DNA from: Actinomycetes bacterium
GTDB lineage: Bacteria; Actinomycetota; Acidimicrobiia; Acidimicrobiales; Palsa-688
Length of the DNA: 17,486 bases
Direction: 5' to 3'
Assembly: GCA_021808665.1 (NCBI GenBank)
Contig: JAKBBA010000067.1
Coordinates: 1-17,486 of the forward strand
Below, piece by piece: positions 1 through 8,402 of the stretch. A model generated the notes under the pieces. The model had not been told where the DNA came from, did not search any database, and saw only the letters and a program-made list of their open reading frames with translations. A program made the translations under genes and the position numbers. Within the stretch, counting starts at the first letter, position 1. Each line of letters begins with the position of its first letter.

Positions 1-123
1 TCCAAGGTCGACATGGCTGTCAGCGCAGTCATAAAGTCCTTCGCTGCCGCTGGTTTCAAAGCTCCCACAGCAAGCTTGGCTGTGGCCTCGCAAGGTGCAC
101 AAAGGGAACCGCCAGCCAGGTGA
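1..123 (+). CDS. galK: Galactokinase, C-terminal fragment (5' end outside window)
   Basis: Frame 1 is open from the window edge to a TGA at 121-123 and encodes the last 40 residues of a protein. The visible end has a helix-like stretch followed by AAGFKAPTASLAVASQGAQRE. The spacing and the SQGA near the C-terminus resemble the end of GHMP-family galactokinases, for example the KPSQGA ending of E. coli GalK. Galactokinase phosphorylates galactose with ATP at the entry to the Leloir pathway. The next gene is an alpha-galactosidase that releases galactose, and its GTG start overlaps this stop as GTGA, so the two are probably translated together. No catalytic motif is visible in this fragment. 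The name rests on a short tail match plus context and is tentative. Confidence 0.5.
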   Translation, partial: SKVDMAVSAVIKSFAAAGFKAPTASLAVASQGAQREPPAR

Positions 124-2294
124 CCCTTACCGGGTCGAACGCTCATGCTGGGCCCGTCGCCCACCTTCGCGCTGGTGGCGTCAGCCTACTAGCCGATCTT
201 TCGGCACCCGGCTTGCCGAAAGTTGTCCACTGGGGGGCTGACCTCGGGGAGCTGTCGGAACCCCAAGCGGACGCCTTGATCCGGGCGGCGACCCCGGGGG
301 TTCCCCACGCAGGATTCGACACCTTCGAGCGCCCTTCAGTGCTCTCGGAGCGCCTCCGCGGCCAGGCAGGTCCGCTCGGCGTTTCAGGACGCCGAGGCGA
401 CGGGACCGGTTGGTCGGTCCACTTCACCGAGCAGGTCGGCAGCGCCGAGATGCCTGCCGGAGTAGCCTGGGACCTCGGACACCTTGCGGCTGTGGCGGAG
501 GATCCGGCCTCGGGATTGCGGGCCCGAAGCGAGCTGGTTCTACACGACAGCGGCATCTTGGAGGTAGTGACGTCGCTGACCAACATCTCTGACACCGTGT
601 ACCAGCTCGACGGGCTGACACCGGCTCTGCCAGTGGCTGCGACAGCGCAGGCACTGCTTTCCTTGTCAGGGCATTGGGCCTACGAACGCATACCTGAACT
701 TCTGCCGATCTCGTTTGGGGTCTGGCAACGCGACAGCACCGAGGGCCGCTCCGGGCACGACTTTCCTCTCGCTCTCACCGTCTGCGAGAAGGGATGTTCG
801 TGGCGTCACGGTGAGGCGTGGGCGCTGTCGTTGTGCTGGAGCGGCAACCACCGCCACACGGTGGAACGCCGGCCTGACGGAACGACCTGGGTGAGCGCAG
901 CGGAGCTTCTCCTCCCCGGCGAGGTCGACCTCGAACCTGGCCAGACATACACGGCCCCGGCCGTGCTCGCAGCGTGGTCTGACCGGGGCTTGGACGGCAT
1001 ATCGCAGCGCTATCACTCGCATCTTCGGGCGCGGAACGCCCACCCACGCAACCCCCGACCTCTGACGTTAAACAGTTGGGAGGCGGTCTACTTCGACATG
1101 GACGAACGACGACTCCTGGCTCTTGTGGACAAGGCCGCACGGGTGGGCGTCGAGCGCTTCGTCGTCGATGACGGCTGGTTCCATCGGCGTAGCAGCGACC
1201 GGCGGGGTCTCGGGGACTGGTGGGTGGACACCGACCGTCTTCCGTCTGGGTTGCGTTCTATCGCTAGGCGGGTCGAGGAGCTCGGCATGCAACTCGGCTT
1301 GTGGGTTGAACCCGAGATGGTTAACCTCGACAGCGACCTCGCCAGGGCACACCCCGACTGGATCCTGCAGATGCCGGGGCGCCCCCCTCGGGAGGGCCGG
1401 CACCAGCAGGTTCTCGACCTGACCAACGACGAAGCCTGCGGATACCTCTTCTCCCAGCTGGACAGGCTGTTACTGCAGTATCCGATCTCCTACCTCAAAT
1501 GGGATCACAACCGTCCTCTCGCAGACGCCGGCGACCGGCATGCGAGACCCGCCGCGCACCGCCAAACGCTAGCGCTCTACGGACTTCTCGCGGCTTTACG
1601 CGAGCAGCACCCTCGGCTGGAGATCGAGTCCTGCGCGTCGGGTGGTGGACGAGTGGACCTCGGGATGGCCCAGTTCTGCGAGAGGTTTTGGGTCAGTGAC
1701 ACAAACGACCCCCTCGACCGCCAACAGGTCCAGCGTTGGACGTCCTTGGTGCTACCCCTAGAGATGATCGGTTCGCACGTCGGAGCGCCGCAAGCTCACG
1801 TCACCGGCCGTCACGCCGACCTGTCGTTTCGGACTGCGACCGCCCTATTCGCACACGCGGGGATCGAATGGGACCTCACCACGATCACCGACGAGGACCT
1901 CGACTTTCTACGGCGATGGGCTGACCTCTACAAAGACCGCCGGTCTCTGCTCCACAGCGGCACTCTGATCCGTCCTGATCATCCCGATCCCAGCGCCCTC
2001 GTGCAAGGCGTGATCGGCGAAGACCAAAGGGAGGCGCTTTACTGTTATGCTCAGCTTGGGACGAACCAGGCCACTCTGCCGGCTCCACTTCGCCTCGAGG
2101 GGCTCGCCCCAAAGCGTTCATACCGTCTGAAAGTCGAAGACCTCTTCGCCTCCCCAAGGACGGTAGCCAGGTCGGCTCCACCGTGGTGGCCAGGTCCCAT
2201 AAAGCTAACCGGAGCTGCCGCCGAACACATTGGGGTGACGCTGCCCGTCCTGGCCCCAGGGCAAGCGGTCGTCTTGCACCTCGCCGCCCTCTAG
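120..2294 (+). CDS. Alpha-galactosidase, glycoside hydrolase family 36
   Basis: This 724-residue protein is a typical full-length GH36 alpha-galactosidase, hydrolysing terminal alpha-1,6-galactosyl groups from melibiose or raffinose-type sugars. The N-terminal beta-sandwich covers about residues 1-315. The (beta/alpha)8 barrel follows, with SWEAVYFD, VVDDGWF, LGDWWVD and LWVEPEMVN. The predicted nucleophile is Asp462 in YLKWDHNR, and the predicted acid/base is Asp527 in WVSDTND, after the substrate-binding ESCASGGGR motif. A beta-sandwich closes the C-terminus. There is no signal peptide, so the enzyme is probably cytoplasmic and acts on imported oligosaccharides. The GTG start is chosen because it overlaps the upstream stop (GTGA) and fits the family N-terminus. 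GGGAA lies upstream as a weak ribosome site. The alpha-galactosidase call is secure; the exact substrate is not. Confidence 0.93.
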   Translation: MTLTGSNAHAGPVAHLRAGGVSLLADLSAPGLPKVVHWGADLGELSEPQADALIRAATPGVPHAGFDTFERPSVLSERLRGQAGPLGVSGRRGDGTGWSVHFTEQVGSAEMPAGVAWDLGHLAAVAEDPASGLRARSELVLHDSGILEVVTSLTNISDTVYQLDGLTPALPVAATAQALLSLSGHWAYERIPELLPISFGVWQRDSTEGRSGHDFPLALTVCEKGCSWRHGEAWALSLCWSGNHRHTVERRPDGTTWVSAAELLLPGEVDLEPGQTYTAPAVLAAWSDRGLDGISQRYHSHLRARNAHPRNPRPLTLNSWEAVYFDMDERRLLALVDKAARVGVERFVVDDGWFHRRSSDRRGLGDWWVDTDRLPSGLRSIARRVEELGMQLGLWVEPEMVNLDSDLARAHPDWILQMPGRPPREGRHQQVLDLTNDEACGYLFSQLDRLLLQYPISYLKWDHNRPLADAGDRHARPAAHRQTLALYGLLAALREQHPRLEIESCASGGGRVDLGMAQFCERFWVSDTNDPLDRQQVQRWTSLVLPLEMIGSHVGAPQAHVTGRHADLSFRTATALFAHAGIEWDLTTITDEDLDFLRRWADLYKDRRSLLHSGTLIRPDHPDPSALVQGVIGEDQREALYCYAQLGTNQATLPAPLRLEGLAPKRSYRLKVEDLFASPRTVARSAPPWWPGPIKLTGAAAEHIGVTLPVLAPGQAVVLHLAAL

Positions 2295-2314
2295 CACAGT
2301 ACGGGCACTGCAGC

Positions 2315-2354
2315 TGACCGGATGCCCGTCAAGAAGACGATGGGCATCCGGTCA
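2315..2354. terminator. Bidirectional stem-loop between convergent genes
   Basis: A perfect 13-bp inverted repeat (TGACCGGATGCCC at 2315-2327 and its complement at 2342-2354) encloses a 14-nt loop. It fills most of the 68-nt gap between the stop codons of the plus-strand alpha-galactosidase and the minus-strand ABC ATPase. No U-tract follows on either strand, as is common for stem-loop terminators in high-GC actinobacteria. It could end transcription from both sides. Confidence 0.7.
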
Positions 2355-2362
2355 CGACGCGT

Positions 2363-3454
2363 TCAGTTGATCCGCACACCGTCCCGGGGATCGAACACCC
2401 TGGCGTGGTCCGGCTTTACCAAAAGATGGACGATCTCACCGCGAGTCGGCGGCCGACGACCGTCGGTCCGTGCCACCACCTGCGACATTCCCGAGTTCGG
2501 ACCGGCGAGGGTCGCGTAGGCATACGCGTCGGCACCGAGCTCCTCGACGATCTGCACCTCCACCGGAATCCCCGTACCGTCGTCGCTCACGGTCACGTCC
2601 TCGGGTCTGAAACCGATCGTGACCTCGTCGACTTGCTTGGCTGCTGCCGCTGCGAGCGTGTCACGGTCGAGAGCCACAGTCGCGCCACCTACTACGGCTC
2701 CTTCGCTGGTGAGCTGGGCCGGCACAAGGTTCATCGGAGGCGAACCGATGAACCCGGCGACGAAGACGTTCTCAGGGTGATCGTAGAGCTCCCGCGGGGT
2801 GCCGACCTGCTGTAGAAGCCCGTCCTTGAGCACAGCAACCCTGTCCCCCATCGTCATCGCCTCTACCTGGTCGTGAGTGACGTAAACGGTGGTGGTCCCG
2901 AGACGGCGCTGGAGGGCAGCTATCTGCGTGCGGGTCTGAACCCGAAGCTTGGCGTCCAGGTTCGACAGCGGCTCGTCCATCAAGAACACCTGAGGCTCCC
3001 GCACGATAGCCCTGCCCATCGCCACACGCTGGCGCTGGCCACCGGAAAGCGCCTTGGGCTTACGCTCTAGGTACTGCTCCAAGTCGAGCAACTTGGCTGC
3101 TTCTTGAACCCGCCGGTTGATCTCGTCCTTGGGAACCTTCGCGATTTTGAGGGCAAAAGCCATGTTGTCCGCTACCGAGAAGTGCGGGTACAAGGCATAG
3201 TTCTGGAAGACCATCGCTATGTCACGCTCGCGTGGCTGCAGATCGGTCACGTCCCGCTCCCCGATGCGGATAGTCCCCTTATCAACCGGTTCGAGGCCAG
3301 CGAGCATTCGAAGGGAAGTCGACTTGCCGCAGCCTGACGGCCCGACTAAAACCAAAAACTCACCGTCTTTTATATCCAAGTCCAGCTGGTCAACCGCCGG
3401 CTTGGTCGAACCACTGTAAATCCTTGAGGCTTTGTCGAAGGTGACGGTTGCCAT
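2363..3454 (-). CDS. ugpC: Sugar ABC transporter ATP-binding protein, MsmK/UgpC (CUT1) type
   Basis: This 363-residue protein is the ATPase subunit of a CUT1-type ABC importer, energising uptake of di- or oligosaccharides or glycerol-3-phosphate. Walker A GPSGCGKST is at 38-46, the Q-loop FQNYALYPH begins at Phe83, the LSGGQ signature is at 136-140, Walker B VFLMDE is at 156-161, and the switch histidine is His194 in VTHDQVEAM. After about residue 235 (GFIGSPPMN) comes the OB/TOBE-type regulatory domain typical of MalK, MsmK and UgpC. The ATG at 3454 is preferred over an upstream extension because AGGAGAGGGG lies just before it and homologues begin at MATVTF. No permease or binding-protein gene is adjacent, so it may be a shared ATPase serving several sugar importers. 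It converges on the galactoside genes, which suggests but does not prove a link. Confidence 0.92.
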   Translation of the reverse strand: MATVTFDKASRIYSGSTKPAVDQLDLDIKDGEFLVLVGPSGCGKSTSLRMLAGLEPVDKGTIRIGERDVTDLQPRERDIAMVFQNYALYPHFSVADNMAFALKIAKVPKDEINRRVQEAAKLLDLEQYLERKPKALSGGQRQRVAMGRAIVREPQVFLMDEPLSNLDAKLRVQTRTQIAALQRRLGTTTVYVTHDQVEAMTMGDRVAVLKDGLLQQVGTPRELYDHPENVFVAGFIGSPPMNLVPAQLTSEGAVVGGATVALDRDTLAAAAAKQVDEVTIGFRPEDVTVSDDGTGIPVEVQIVEELGADAYAYATLAGPNSGMSQVVARTDGRRPPTRGEIVHLLVKPDHARVFDPRDGVRIN

Positions 3455-3499
3455 GATTCCCCTCTCCTGTCCTACTGGCTCCGACCAGTTCTGGCCAAG

Positions 3500-3508
3500 C
3501 ATATACCA
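3500..3508 (-). promoter_or_regulatory. Candidate extended -10 promoter for the ABC ATPase gene
   Basis: Read on the minus strand, TGG is followed by TATATG, an extended -10 pattern 46-54 nt upstream of the ATPase ATG. No good -35 hexamer is visible. The rest of the 203-nt gap up to holB (3455-3657) holds no gene, tRNA or clear terminator that I can see. Confidence 0.35.
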
Positions 3509-3512
3509 CACA

Positions 3513-3533
3513 GCGAACCTGACTCGCGTTCGC
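3513..3533. promoter_or_regulatory. Inverted repeat, candidate operator upstream of the ABC ATPase
   Basis: GCGAAC (3513-3518) and GTTCGC (3528-3533) form a perfect 6-bp dyad with a 9-bp spacer. It sits where the -35 region of the candidate promoter at 3500-3508 would be, which suits a repressor site for a sugar-responsive regulator. A dyad this short can occur by chance. Confidence 0.3.
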
Positions 3534-3657
3534 ACATATTCTCACAGACTTCAACACCGCACATACCCCCGCCCTCAGGGGAGCGTCCCATCCACGAACG
3601 GTGGTTCCTGAATGGCCGACGAATCTGTCCTGGCTGCTCCCGGGCACCCCCTCAGCG

Positions 3658-4839
3658 TCAACTCCGCACGTCGGCTTGGTGGCGTCGGTTCACTCCGGGG
3701 GACATGGCACTCAGCCGGGCGAGGAGCGCTTGCAGCCCAAGAAGCTCCGTCGGATTGTACTGCAGCGTGCGGGCGAACCTTTCGAGCTCCTGAAGACAGG
3801 CTAAGGCCTCTCGCATGTTGAGCAACCGGCGCTGCGGCCATGCGACCTTGACGGATTCCACCAGCCGGTCACGGTAGGCCGCCGCCAGCACAGCCAACCC
3901 CTCCTGAAGGTCGTCTGAGCGGTGGCGACGGATCTCCCGCCGGTGTCTCTCTTCAAGTTCGGCAATGCCAGGCCCGGCCCTTACCTTGGATGTCTTAGGC
4001 CCCCGCGCAGACTTGGACCGTTTTGAGCTAGAGGAAATCTCAGATGCACGCCGGTTCGCGTCGGCCAGCCTGCTAGCTTCCTCCGTCTGCCTGGCCACGA
4101 CCACAGCGACGCTCTCGTCGAGCATCTCGACGATTTCGTCCGCGACAGCCGCCGCAGTAGCGTTGGTACCGTCGAGTCGACGCGGTATCGAGTACCACGA
4201 CTCCCGACGCTGCTCGATCCGATGGTCAAGGGCCAGGTCCCTTGCACGGTCCAGGCGACCCGACGAGAGTCCGGCTATCACATCCGCCCGCTGGCGTTCG
4301 ACGCCGTCAGCGACCAACGCTTCGGCTATCTGAGCGCCGGAGAGCGCATCGAAGGTGACCTCGACGCACCGGCTGGCAATGGTGACCAGCTCAGAGGGCA
4401 CGTAGTCGGCTATAACCACAAATACCGTCGTTCCGGGCGGCTCCTCCAAGGTCTTCAGTAAAGCCGGACCTGTGTCGCGAACCAGGTGGAAGTCGTTCAA
4501 GATGATGACCTTGCGCTTGGCCTCCAGAGGACTGCTGTGAGCGGCACGCACTGTCTCTCTGGCGGCGGCCATCCCTATAAAAGCTCCCTCCCGTTCGACG
4601 GACACCACGTCGGGGTGCATCCCGGCAAGAGCTCGCCGGCAACTCTCGCAGAGCTCCCCCCTGAGGTGCTCTCCCGCTGTCGGGCACACCAGCGCAGCGG
4701 CAAAACTCGCAGCGGCGGCCCGCTTGCCGCCCCCCGGCGGGCCGACGAAGAGGTAGGCGTGCACCGGGCGGCGCGCTGCTCTCTCCAGAAGCTTTAGGGC
4801 TCCCGGTTGGCCTATCACGTCTGAGTAGAGCTCGCCCAT
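3658..4839 (-). CDS. holB: DNA polymerase III clamp-loader subunit delta'
   Basis: This 393-residue protein is the delta' subunit of the clamp loader, which opens the beta sliding clamp at primed sites. The AAA+ core covers about residues 1-230. It has a degenerate Walker A, GPPGGGKR at 33-40, in which the usual final Ser/Thr is Arg. It also has LLKTLEEPP (127-135) and the SRC motif at 156-158, which contributes an arginine finger in clamp loaders. The zinc-module region has only three cysteines (Cys52, Cys64, Cys67), where many delta' proteins have four. A Ser/Lys/Arg-rich linker at about 276-300 precedes the helical C-terminal domain. The ATG follows the tmk stop by 7 nt, so the pair is surely co-transcribed. 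The degenerate P-loop is usual for this non-hydrolysing subunit. Confidence 0.88.
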   Translation of the reverse strand: MGELYSDVIGQPGALKLLERAARRPVHAYLFVGPPGGGKRAAAASFAAALVCPTAGEHLRGELCESCRRALAGMHPDVVSVEREGAFIGMAAARETVRAAHSSPLEAKRKVIILNDFHLVRDTGPALLKTLEEPPGTTVFVVIADYVPSELVTIASRCVEVTFDALSGAQIAEALVADGVERQRADVIAGLSSGRLDRARDLALDHRIEQRRESWYSIPRRLDGTNATAAAVADEIVEMLDESVAVVVARQTEEASRLADANRRASEISSSSKRSKSARGPKTSKVRAGPGIAELEERHRREIRRHRSDDLQEGLAVLAAAYRDRLVESVKVAWPQRRLLNMREALACLQELERFARTLQYNPTELLGLQALLARLSAMSPGVNRRHQADVRS

Positions 4840-4846
4840 GTACCTA

Positions 4847-5485
4847 CTAGTCTGTCAGTTCCCCACCGCCCAGTGACTGCTCGAAGGCAGCTAGCCTCAC
4901 TCGCAGTTCCACCTCGTCGGGGTCGCCTGTGCCGTCTACGATCCTCCACCGCTGCGGGTCCGAGCTTGCGAGAGCCACGAAGCCCTCGGATACCCGCTCG
5001 AAGAAAGTCTCCCCCTCGGATTCGATGCGGTCCGCGCTGCGAGCCTTCAGACGCCCTTGCGCTTCGCTTGGCGGAACCACCAGGAGGATCACAAGGTCAG
5101 GCACCAGGCCCGCAGAAGCCCAGTGCGACATACGGGCGAGCTCCCCCGGATCGAGCCCGCGACCGTAACCCTGATAAGCGAGGGTGCTGGCCGCAAAGCG
5201 GTCGCAGACGACGTCGCGTCCCGCCGCGAGAGCGGGGGCGATCACGTCTTGGACGTGCTGGGCTCTAGCCGCCATCATAAGCAGCGCCTCGGAGCGCGCC
5301 GAGATGTCCGTCGCAGCCGGGTCAAGCAGCAGCCCGCGGATTCTTTCTCCCAGTGGAGTGCCCCCCGGTTCCCTGGTCAAAACGGCACCCATAGCCTGGG
5401 CGAGGCGGGCCGCCTGAGTCGACTTGCCACTCGCCTCCCCGCCTTCGAAGACTATGAAACGCGCCGCCGAGGAGCTCTCAAGCAC
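4847..5485 (-). CDS. tmk: Thymidylate kinase (dTMP kinase)
   Basis: This 212-residue enzyme phosphorylates dTMP to dTDP with ATP for DNA synthesis. The P-loop GGEASGKST is at 15-23, the substrate motif CDRFAASTLAYQG starts at Cys94, and the LID region with KARSADRIESE follows near 148-157. The start is the GTG at 5485, giving a protein of normal family length beginning ten residues before the first beta strand (FIVFEGG). The same frame stays open upstream to 5653, but that extension is an Arg/Pro-rich shadow of the repeats in the topA tail and is rejected. The start overlaps the last 8 nt of topA, and AGAAGG in the topA tail can serve as ribosome site, so translation is probably coupled. holB follows after 7 nt. 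Confidence 0.92.
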   Translation of the reverse strand: MLESSSAARFIVFEGGEASGKSTQAARLAQAMGAVLTREPGGTPLGERIRGLLLDPAATDISARSEALLMMAARAQHVQDVIAPALAAGRDVVCDRFAASTLAYQGYGRGLDPGELARMSHWASAGLVPDLVILLVVPPSEAQGRLKARSADRIESEGETFFERVSEGFVALASSDPQRWRIVDGTGDPDEVELRVRLAAFEQSLGGGELTD

Positions 5486-8291
5486 CGGCCTTCTTCTTGA
5501 CCGCTGCGGTCTTCTTGACCGCTGCGGTCTTCTTGACGCCTGCGGTCTTCTTGACCGCTGCGGTCTTCGCCGGTCCGGCCTTCTTTCGCCCACCGGCCGG
5601 CCTACCCGGACGTGGCGGTGCGCTGCGACGGTCGGAGAGGAGCTCCGCTGCACGCTCGGTGGTTATCCCATCGACGGTGTCACCTTTACGAAGTGAAGCG
5701 TTCGTCGTCCCGTCCGTTACGTAGGGACCGAAGCGGCCGTCCTTTACCAGGATCGCAACGCCGGTGACAGGATCAGGTCCGAGCTCGCGCAACGGGGCTG
5801 CGGCCGCGGCCCGCCCCCGACGTTCCTTGGGTCGGGAGAAGATCTCCAAAGCCTCTTCCAATGTGACGGTAAAAAGCTTCTCCTCCGAATCGAGCGACCG
5901 GGAATCGGTTCCTCTCTTCAGGTAAGGTCCATAGCGCCCGTTGGTCGCCTCGATCGGCTCCCCTGTACCCGGATCAGACCCGACCAGACGTGGAAGGCTC
6001 AACAGCCGGACCGCTTCGTCCAACGTGACGGTCTGGGGGTCCATGCCCCGAAGGAGCGACGCTGTGCGAGGTTTGGCTCCCGGAGCAGCCTTAGAGGTGG
6101 ACCCTTCGGGTGGGTCTCCTTCTTGGACATAGGGACCGAACCGTCCAGCCTTGACGTAAACCGGCAAGCCTGTCTGCGGGTGTACTCCCAGCTCCCGGTC
6201 GGAGGAGCCCGCTTCGAGCAGTTCGAGCGCTTTAGCGAACGTCAACTCGTCAGGGGCGAGGTCATCGGGCAGGGAAGCCCGCTGTTCGTAGTTCAGCGAC
6301 GGGACAGCCGATTCCTCATCGGGCTCGACAGAGGCCCGGTCGAGTTCCGAAGGCAGGACTTCGCGTTGGATGTATGGGCCGTAGCGTCCCACTCTTACGA
6401 CTATCCCGGAGTGCGCCCCCCCCACAGGAATCGAGTTCACCTCGCGGGCGTCTATCTCTCCGAGGTTCTCCAAGACGAGTCTTCTCAGACCTGGCTCGGC
6501 GTCATCTGCCTGCGGGTTTCCCGCGGAGTCTTGGAGGCTCCCGAAGTAAAACCGGGTCAGCCACGGGATGGCGTCTCGCGCTCCGTTGGCGATCTCATCG
6601 AGGTCCTCCTCCATCGACGCCGTGAAGCCGTAGTCGACGAGACCGGAGAAATGGCGCTCAAGAAGGCCGACCACCGCAAACGCCGTCCAGGAAGGAACTA
6701 GCGCCGATCCCTTCTTCCAGACATACCCACGGTTCTGGATGGTCTCCAGGATGGAGGCGTATGTGGACGGCCGTCCGACTCCCATGTCCTCCAAGGCTTT
6801 GACCAGGGAAGCCTCGCTATAACGGGCCGGAGGCGACGTCTGGTGCTCCTCGTCACCCAGCGACTCGAGGTCCACATGGTCACCGACGGCAAGCGCCGGA
6901 AGGCGAACCTCACGATCTTCAAGTTCAGAGTCAGGGTCGTCAGATCCCTCGACATAGGCTCGGAGGAAGCCGGGGAAGGTGATGACCCGGCCCGAAGTGG
7001 CGAATACGGCGTCTTCGCCACTTCGCGACGCGGCCCCGAGACGAACCGACACGCTCCGCCCGACTGCATCAGCCATCTGCGAAGCAACCGTACGCATCCA
7101 GATAAGCTCGTAAAGGCGTCGGGCGTCTCCGCTTAGTCCCGTCTGCTCCGGCGTCTTGAAGCTCTCTCCTGCCGGACGGATCGCCTCGTGAGCTTCCTGC
7201 GCGTTCTTCACCTTCTTGTCGTAACGGCGCGGAGCTCCGGGAACGTAGTCGTCGCCGTAGAGGGCCCTGGCTTGGGAGCGAGCCGCCTCGAGAGCCTCGG
7301 ACGACAAAGTGGTGGAGTCGGTCCGCATATAGGTGATATGGCCCGACTCGTAGAGCTCCTGAGCCACGCGCATCGTACGAGCCGCCGGGAAGCGAAGCTT
7401 ACGACCAGCCTCCTGCTGGAGCGTAGAGGTCATGAACGGCGCGTGCGGGCTTCGCCGCCACGGCTTCTCCTCGACCGACCGGACGTCGAACGAGGCATCC
7501 CTCAATCTGTCAGCTAGGGCACCGGCTCCGTCCGAGTCGAGCAGTACGGCGTCCGGGCGGGTCAGATGCCCAGATTCGTCGAAGTCCCGGCCGGTAGCGA
7601 GCCGCTTACCGTCGAGCTCTAACAGCGATGCGGTAAAAGACTCAGGGGGCCTTCCGCCGCGAAAGGCACCGGTAAGATCCCAGTAGGACGCTGAGCTGAA
7701 CCGCATCCGGGCCCTCTCGCGTTCCACGACCAAGCGGGTGGCCACTGACTGCACCCGACCGGCCGACAAGGACGGCATTATCTTCTTCCAGAGAACCGGG
7801 CTGACTTCGTAACCGTAAAGGCGGTCGAGTATCCGCCGGGTCTCTTGGGCGTCGACGAGACGCCGGTCAAGCTCCCGCCAGTCGCGCACGGCTCGTTGTA
7901 TGGCGGGCTGGGTTATCTCATGGAACACCATCCGCTTGACCGGGACGGTCGGGGCCAAGACCTCCAAGAGGTGCCATGCGATCGATTCCCCCTCACGGTC
8001 CTCGTCGGTTGCGAGGTAGAGCTCGCTGGCGTCCTTGACCATAGCCTTGAGTTTGCGGACCTGGTCTCGCCGTTCAGGGGACACGACGTAGAGCGGCTTG
8101 AAGTCATTGTCCACGTCGACGCCCAGACGAGCCCACGCTTCGGACTTGTAAGCAGCGGGTATGTCCGCCGCGCTCCGAGGGAGGTCCCTGATGTGGCCGA
8201 TCGAGGACTCCACGTCGTAGTCCGGGCCGAGGAAGCGCGAAATCGTCCGCGCTTTCGCCGGGGACTCCACTATCACAAGAGGTTTAGGCAT
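5478..8291 (-). CDS. topA: DNA topoisomerase I (type IA) with lysine-rich tail
   Basis: This 937-residue type IA topoisomerase relaxes negative supercoils. The Toprim domain opens with LVIVESPAKA (Glu9) and carries the acidic triad Asp96, Asp98, Glu100 in ATDEDREGE. SAGRVQSVATRL is at 176-187, and the predicted nucleophile is Tyr321 in GHITYMRTDST. The C-terminal half has four topoisomerase I C-terminal repeats, marked by GR(F/Y)GPY at 635, 716, 785 and 852, and no zinc ribbons, as in actinobacterial TopA. Residues 888-937 are a basic tail with four TAxVKK units. Lysine-rich tails of this type are known in Streptomyces and mycobacterial TopA, where they help DNA binding and processivity. The ATG at 8291 is preferred to a TTG seven codons upstream because homologues begin MPKxLVIVESPAK. 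The ribosome site is weak. Confidence 0.95.
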   Translation of the reverse strand: MPKPLVIVESPAKARTISRFLGPDYDVESSIGHIRDLPRSAADIPAAYKSEAWARLGVDVDNDFKPLYVVSPERRDQVRKLKAMVKDASELYLATDEDREGESIAWHLLEVLAPTVPVKRMVFHEITQPAIQRAVRDWRELDRRLVDAQETRRILDRLYGYEVSPVLWKKIMPSLSAGRVQSVATRLVVERERARMRFSSASYWDLTGAFRGGRPPESFTASLLELDGKRLATGRDFDESGHLTRPDAVLLDSDGAGALADRLRDASFDVRSVEEKPWRRSPHAPFMTSTLQQEAGRKLRFPAARTMRVAQELYESGHITYMRTDSTTLSSEALEAARSQARALYGDDYVPGAPRRYDKKVKNAQEAHEAIRPAGESFKTPEQTGLSGDARRLYELIWMRTVASQMADAVGRSVSVRLGAASRSGEDAVFATSGRVITFPGFLRAYVEGSDDPDSELEDREVRLPALAVGDHVDLESLGDEEHQTSPPARYSEASLVKALEDMGVGRPSTYASILETIQNRGYVWKKGSALVPSWTAFAVVGLLERHFSGLVDYGFTASMEEDLDEIANGARDAIPWLTRFYFGSLQDSAGNPQADDAEPGLRRLVLENLGEIDAREVNSIPVGGAHSGIVVRVGRYGPYIQREVLPSELDRASVEPDEESAVPSLNYEQRASLPDDLAPDELTFAKALELLEAGSSDRELGVHPQTGLPVYVKAGRFGPYVQEGDPPEGSTSKAAPGAKPRTASLLRGMDPQTVTLDEAVRLLSLPRLVGSDPGTGEPIEATNGRYGPYLKRGTDSRSLDSEEKLFTVTLEEALEIFSRPKERRGRAAAAAPLRELGPDPVTGVAILVKDGRFGPYVTDGTTNASLRKGDTVDGITTERAAELLSDRRSAPPRPGRPAGGRKKAGPAKTAAVKKTAGVKKTAAVKKTAAVKKKAGA
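5493..5564 (-). repeat. Four tandem 18-bp repeats in the topA tail
   Basis: The unit cttcttgaccgctgcggt (plus strand) occurs four times head to tail at 5493-5510, 5511-5528, 5529-5546 and 5547-5564. The third copy differs at two adjacent bases (gc for cg). Each unit encodes TAAVKK, or TAGVKK in the variant copy, in the lysine-rich TopA tail. Copy number could vary between strains. The repeats end 8 nt upstream of the tmk start codon. Confidence 0.9.
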
Positions 8292-8402
8292 ATGAGCGCT
8301 CGCTGGCTCCAAGAACTTTCAATGAGATTTGGGAAAAGGTCGGCGCTCCCTATACCGGCGCCCTCGGCCGTCAGGCTAACGCGACGGCGGGGCCGAATGG
8401 GC

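Noticed and set aside
3455..3535. A 27-codon N-terminal extension of the ABC ATPase
   Set aside because: The strong ribosome site AGGAGAGGGG lies directly before the ATG at 3454, where homologues begin, and the extension covers the candidate promoter.
3455..3657. Possible tRNA, riboswitch or small RNA in the largest gap
   Set aside because: I could not find a cloverleaf, conserved riboswitch core or terminator stem; only short dyads near the promoter are visible.
5493..5564. Possible CRISPR-like or satellite repeat
   Set aside because: The repeats have no spacers, are in frame, and encode the known type of lysine-rich TopA tail.
5486..5653. A 56-codon N-terminal extension of tmk
   Set aside because: It is an out-of-frame reading of the topA repeat tail giving an Arg/Pro/Ser run. 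Family length and the P-loop position fit the GTG at 5485.
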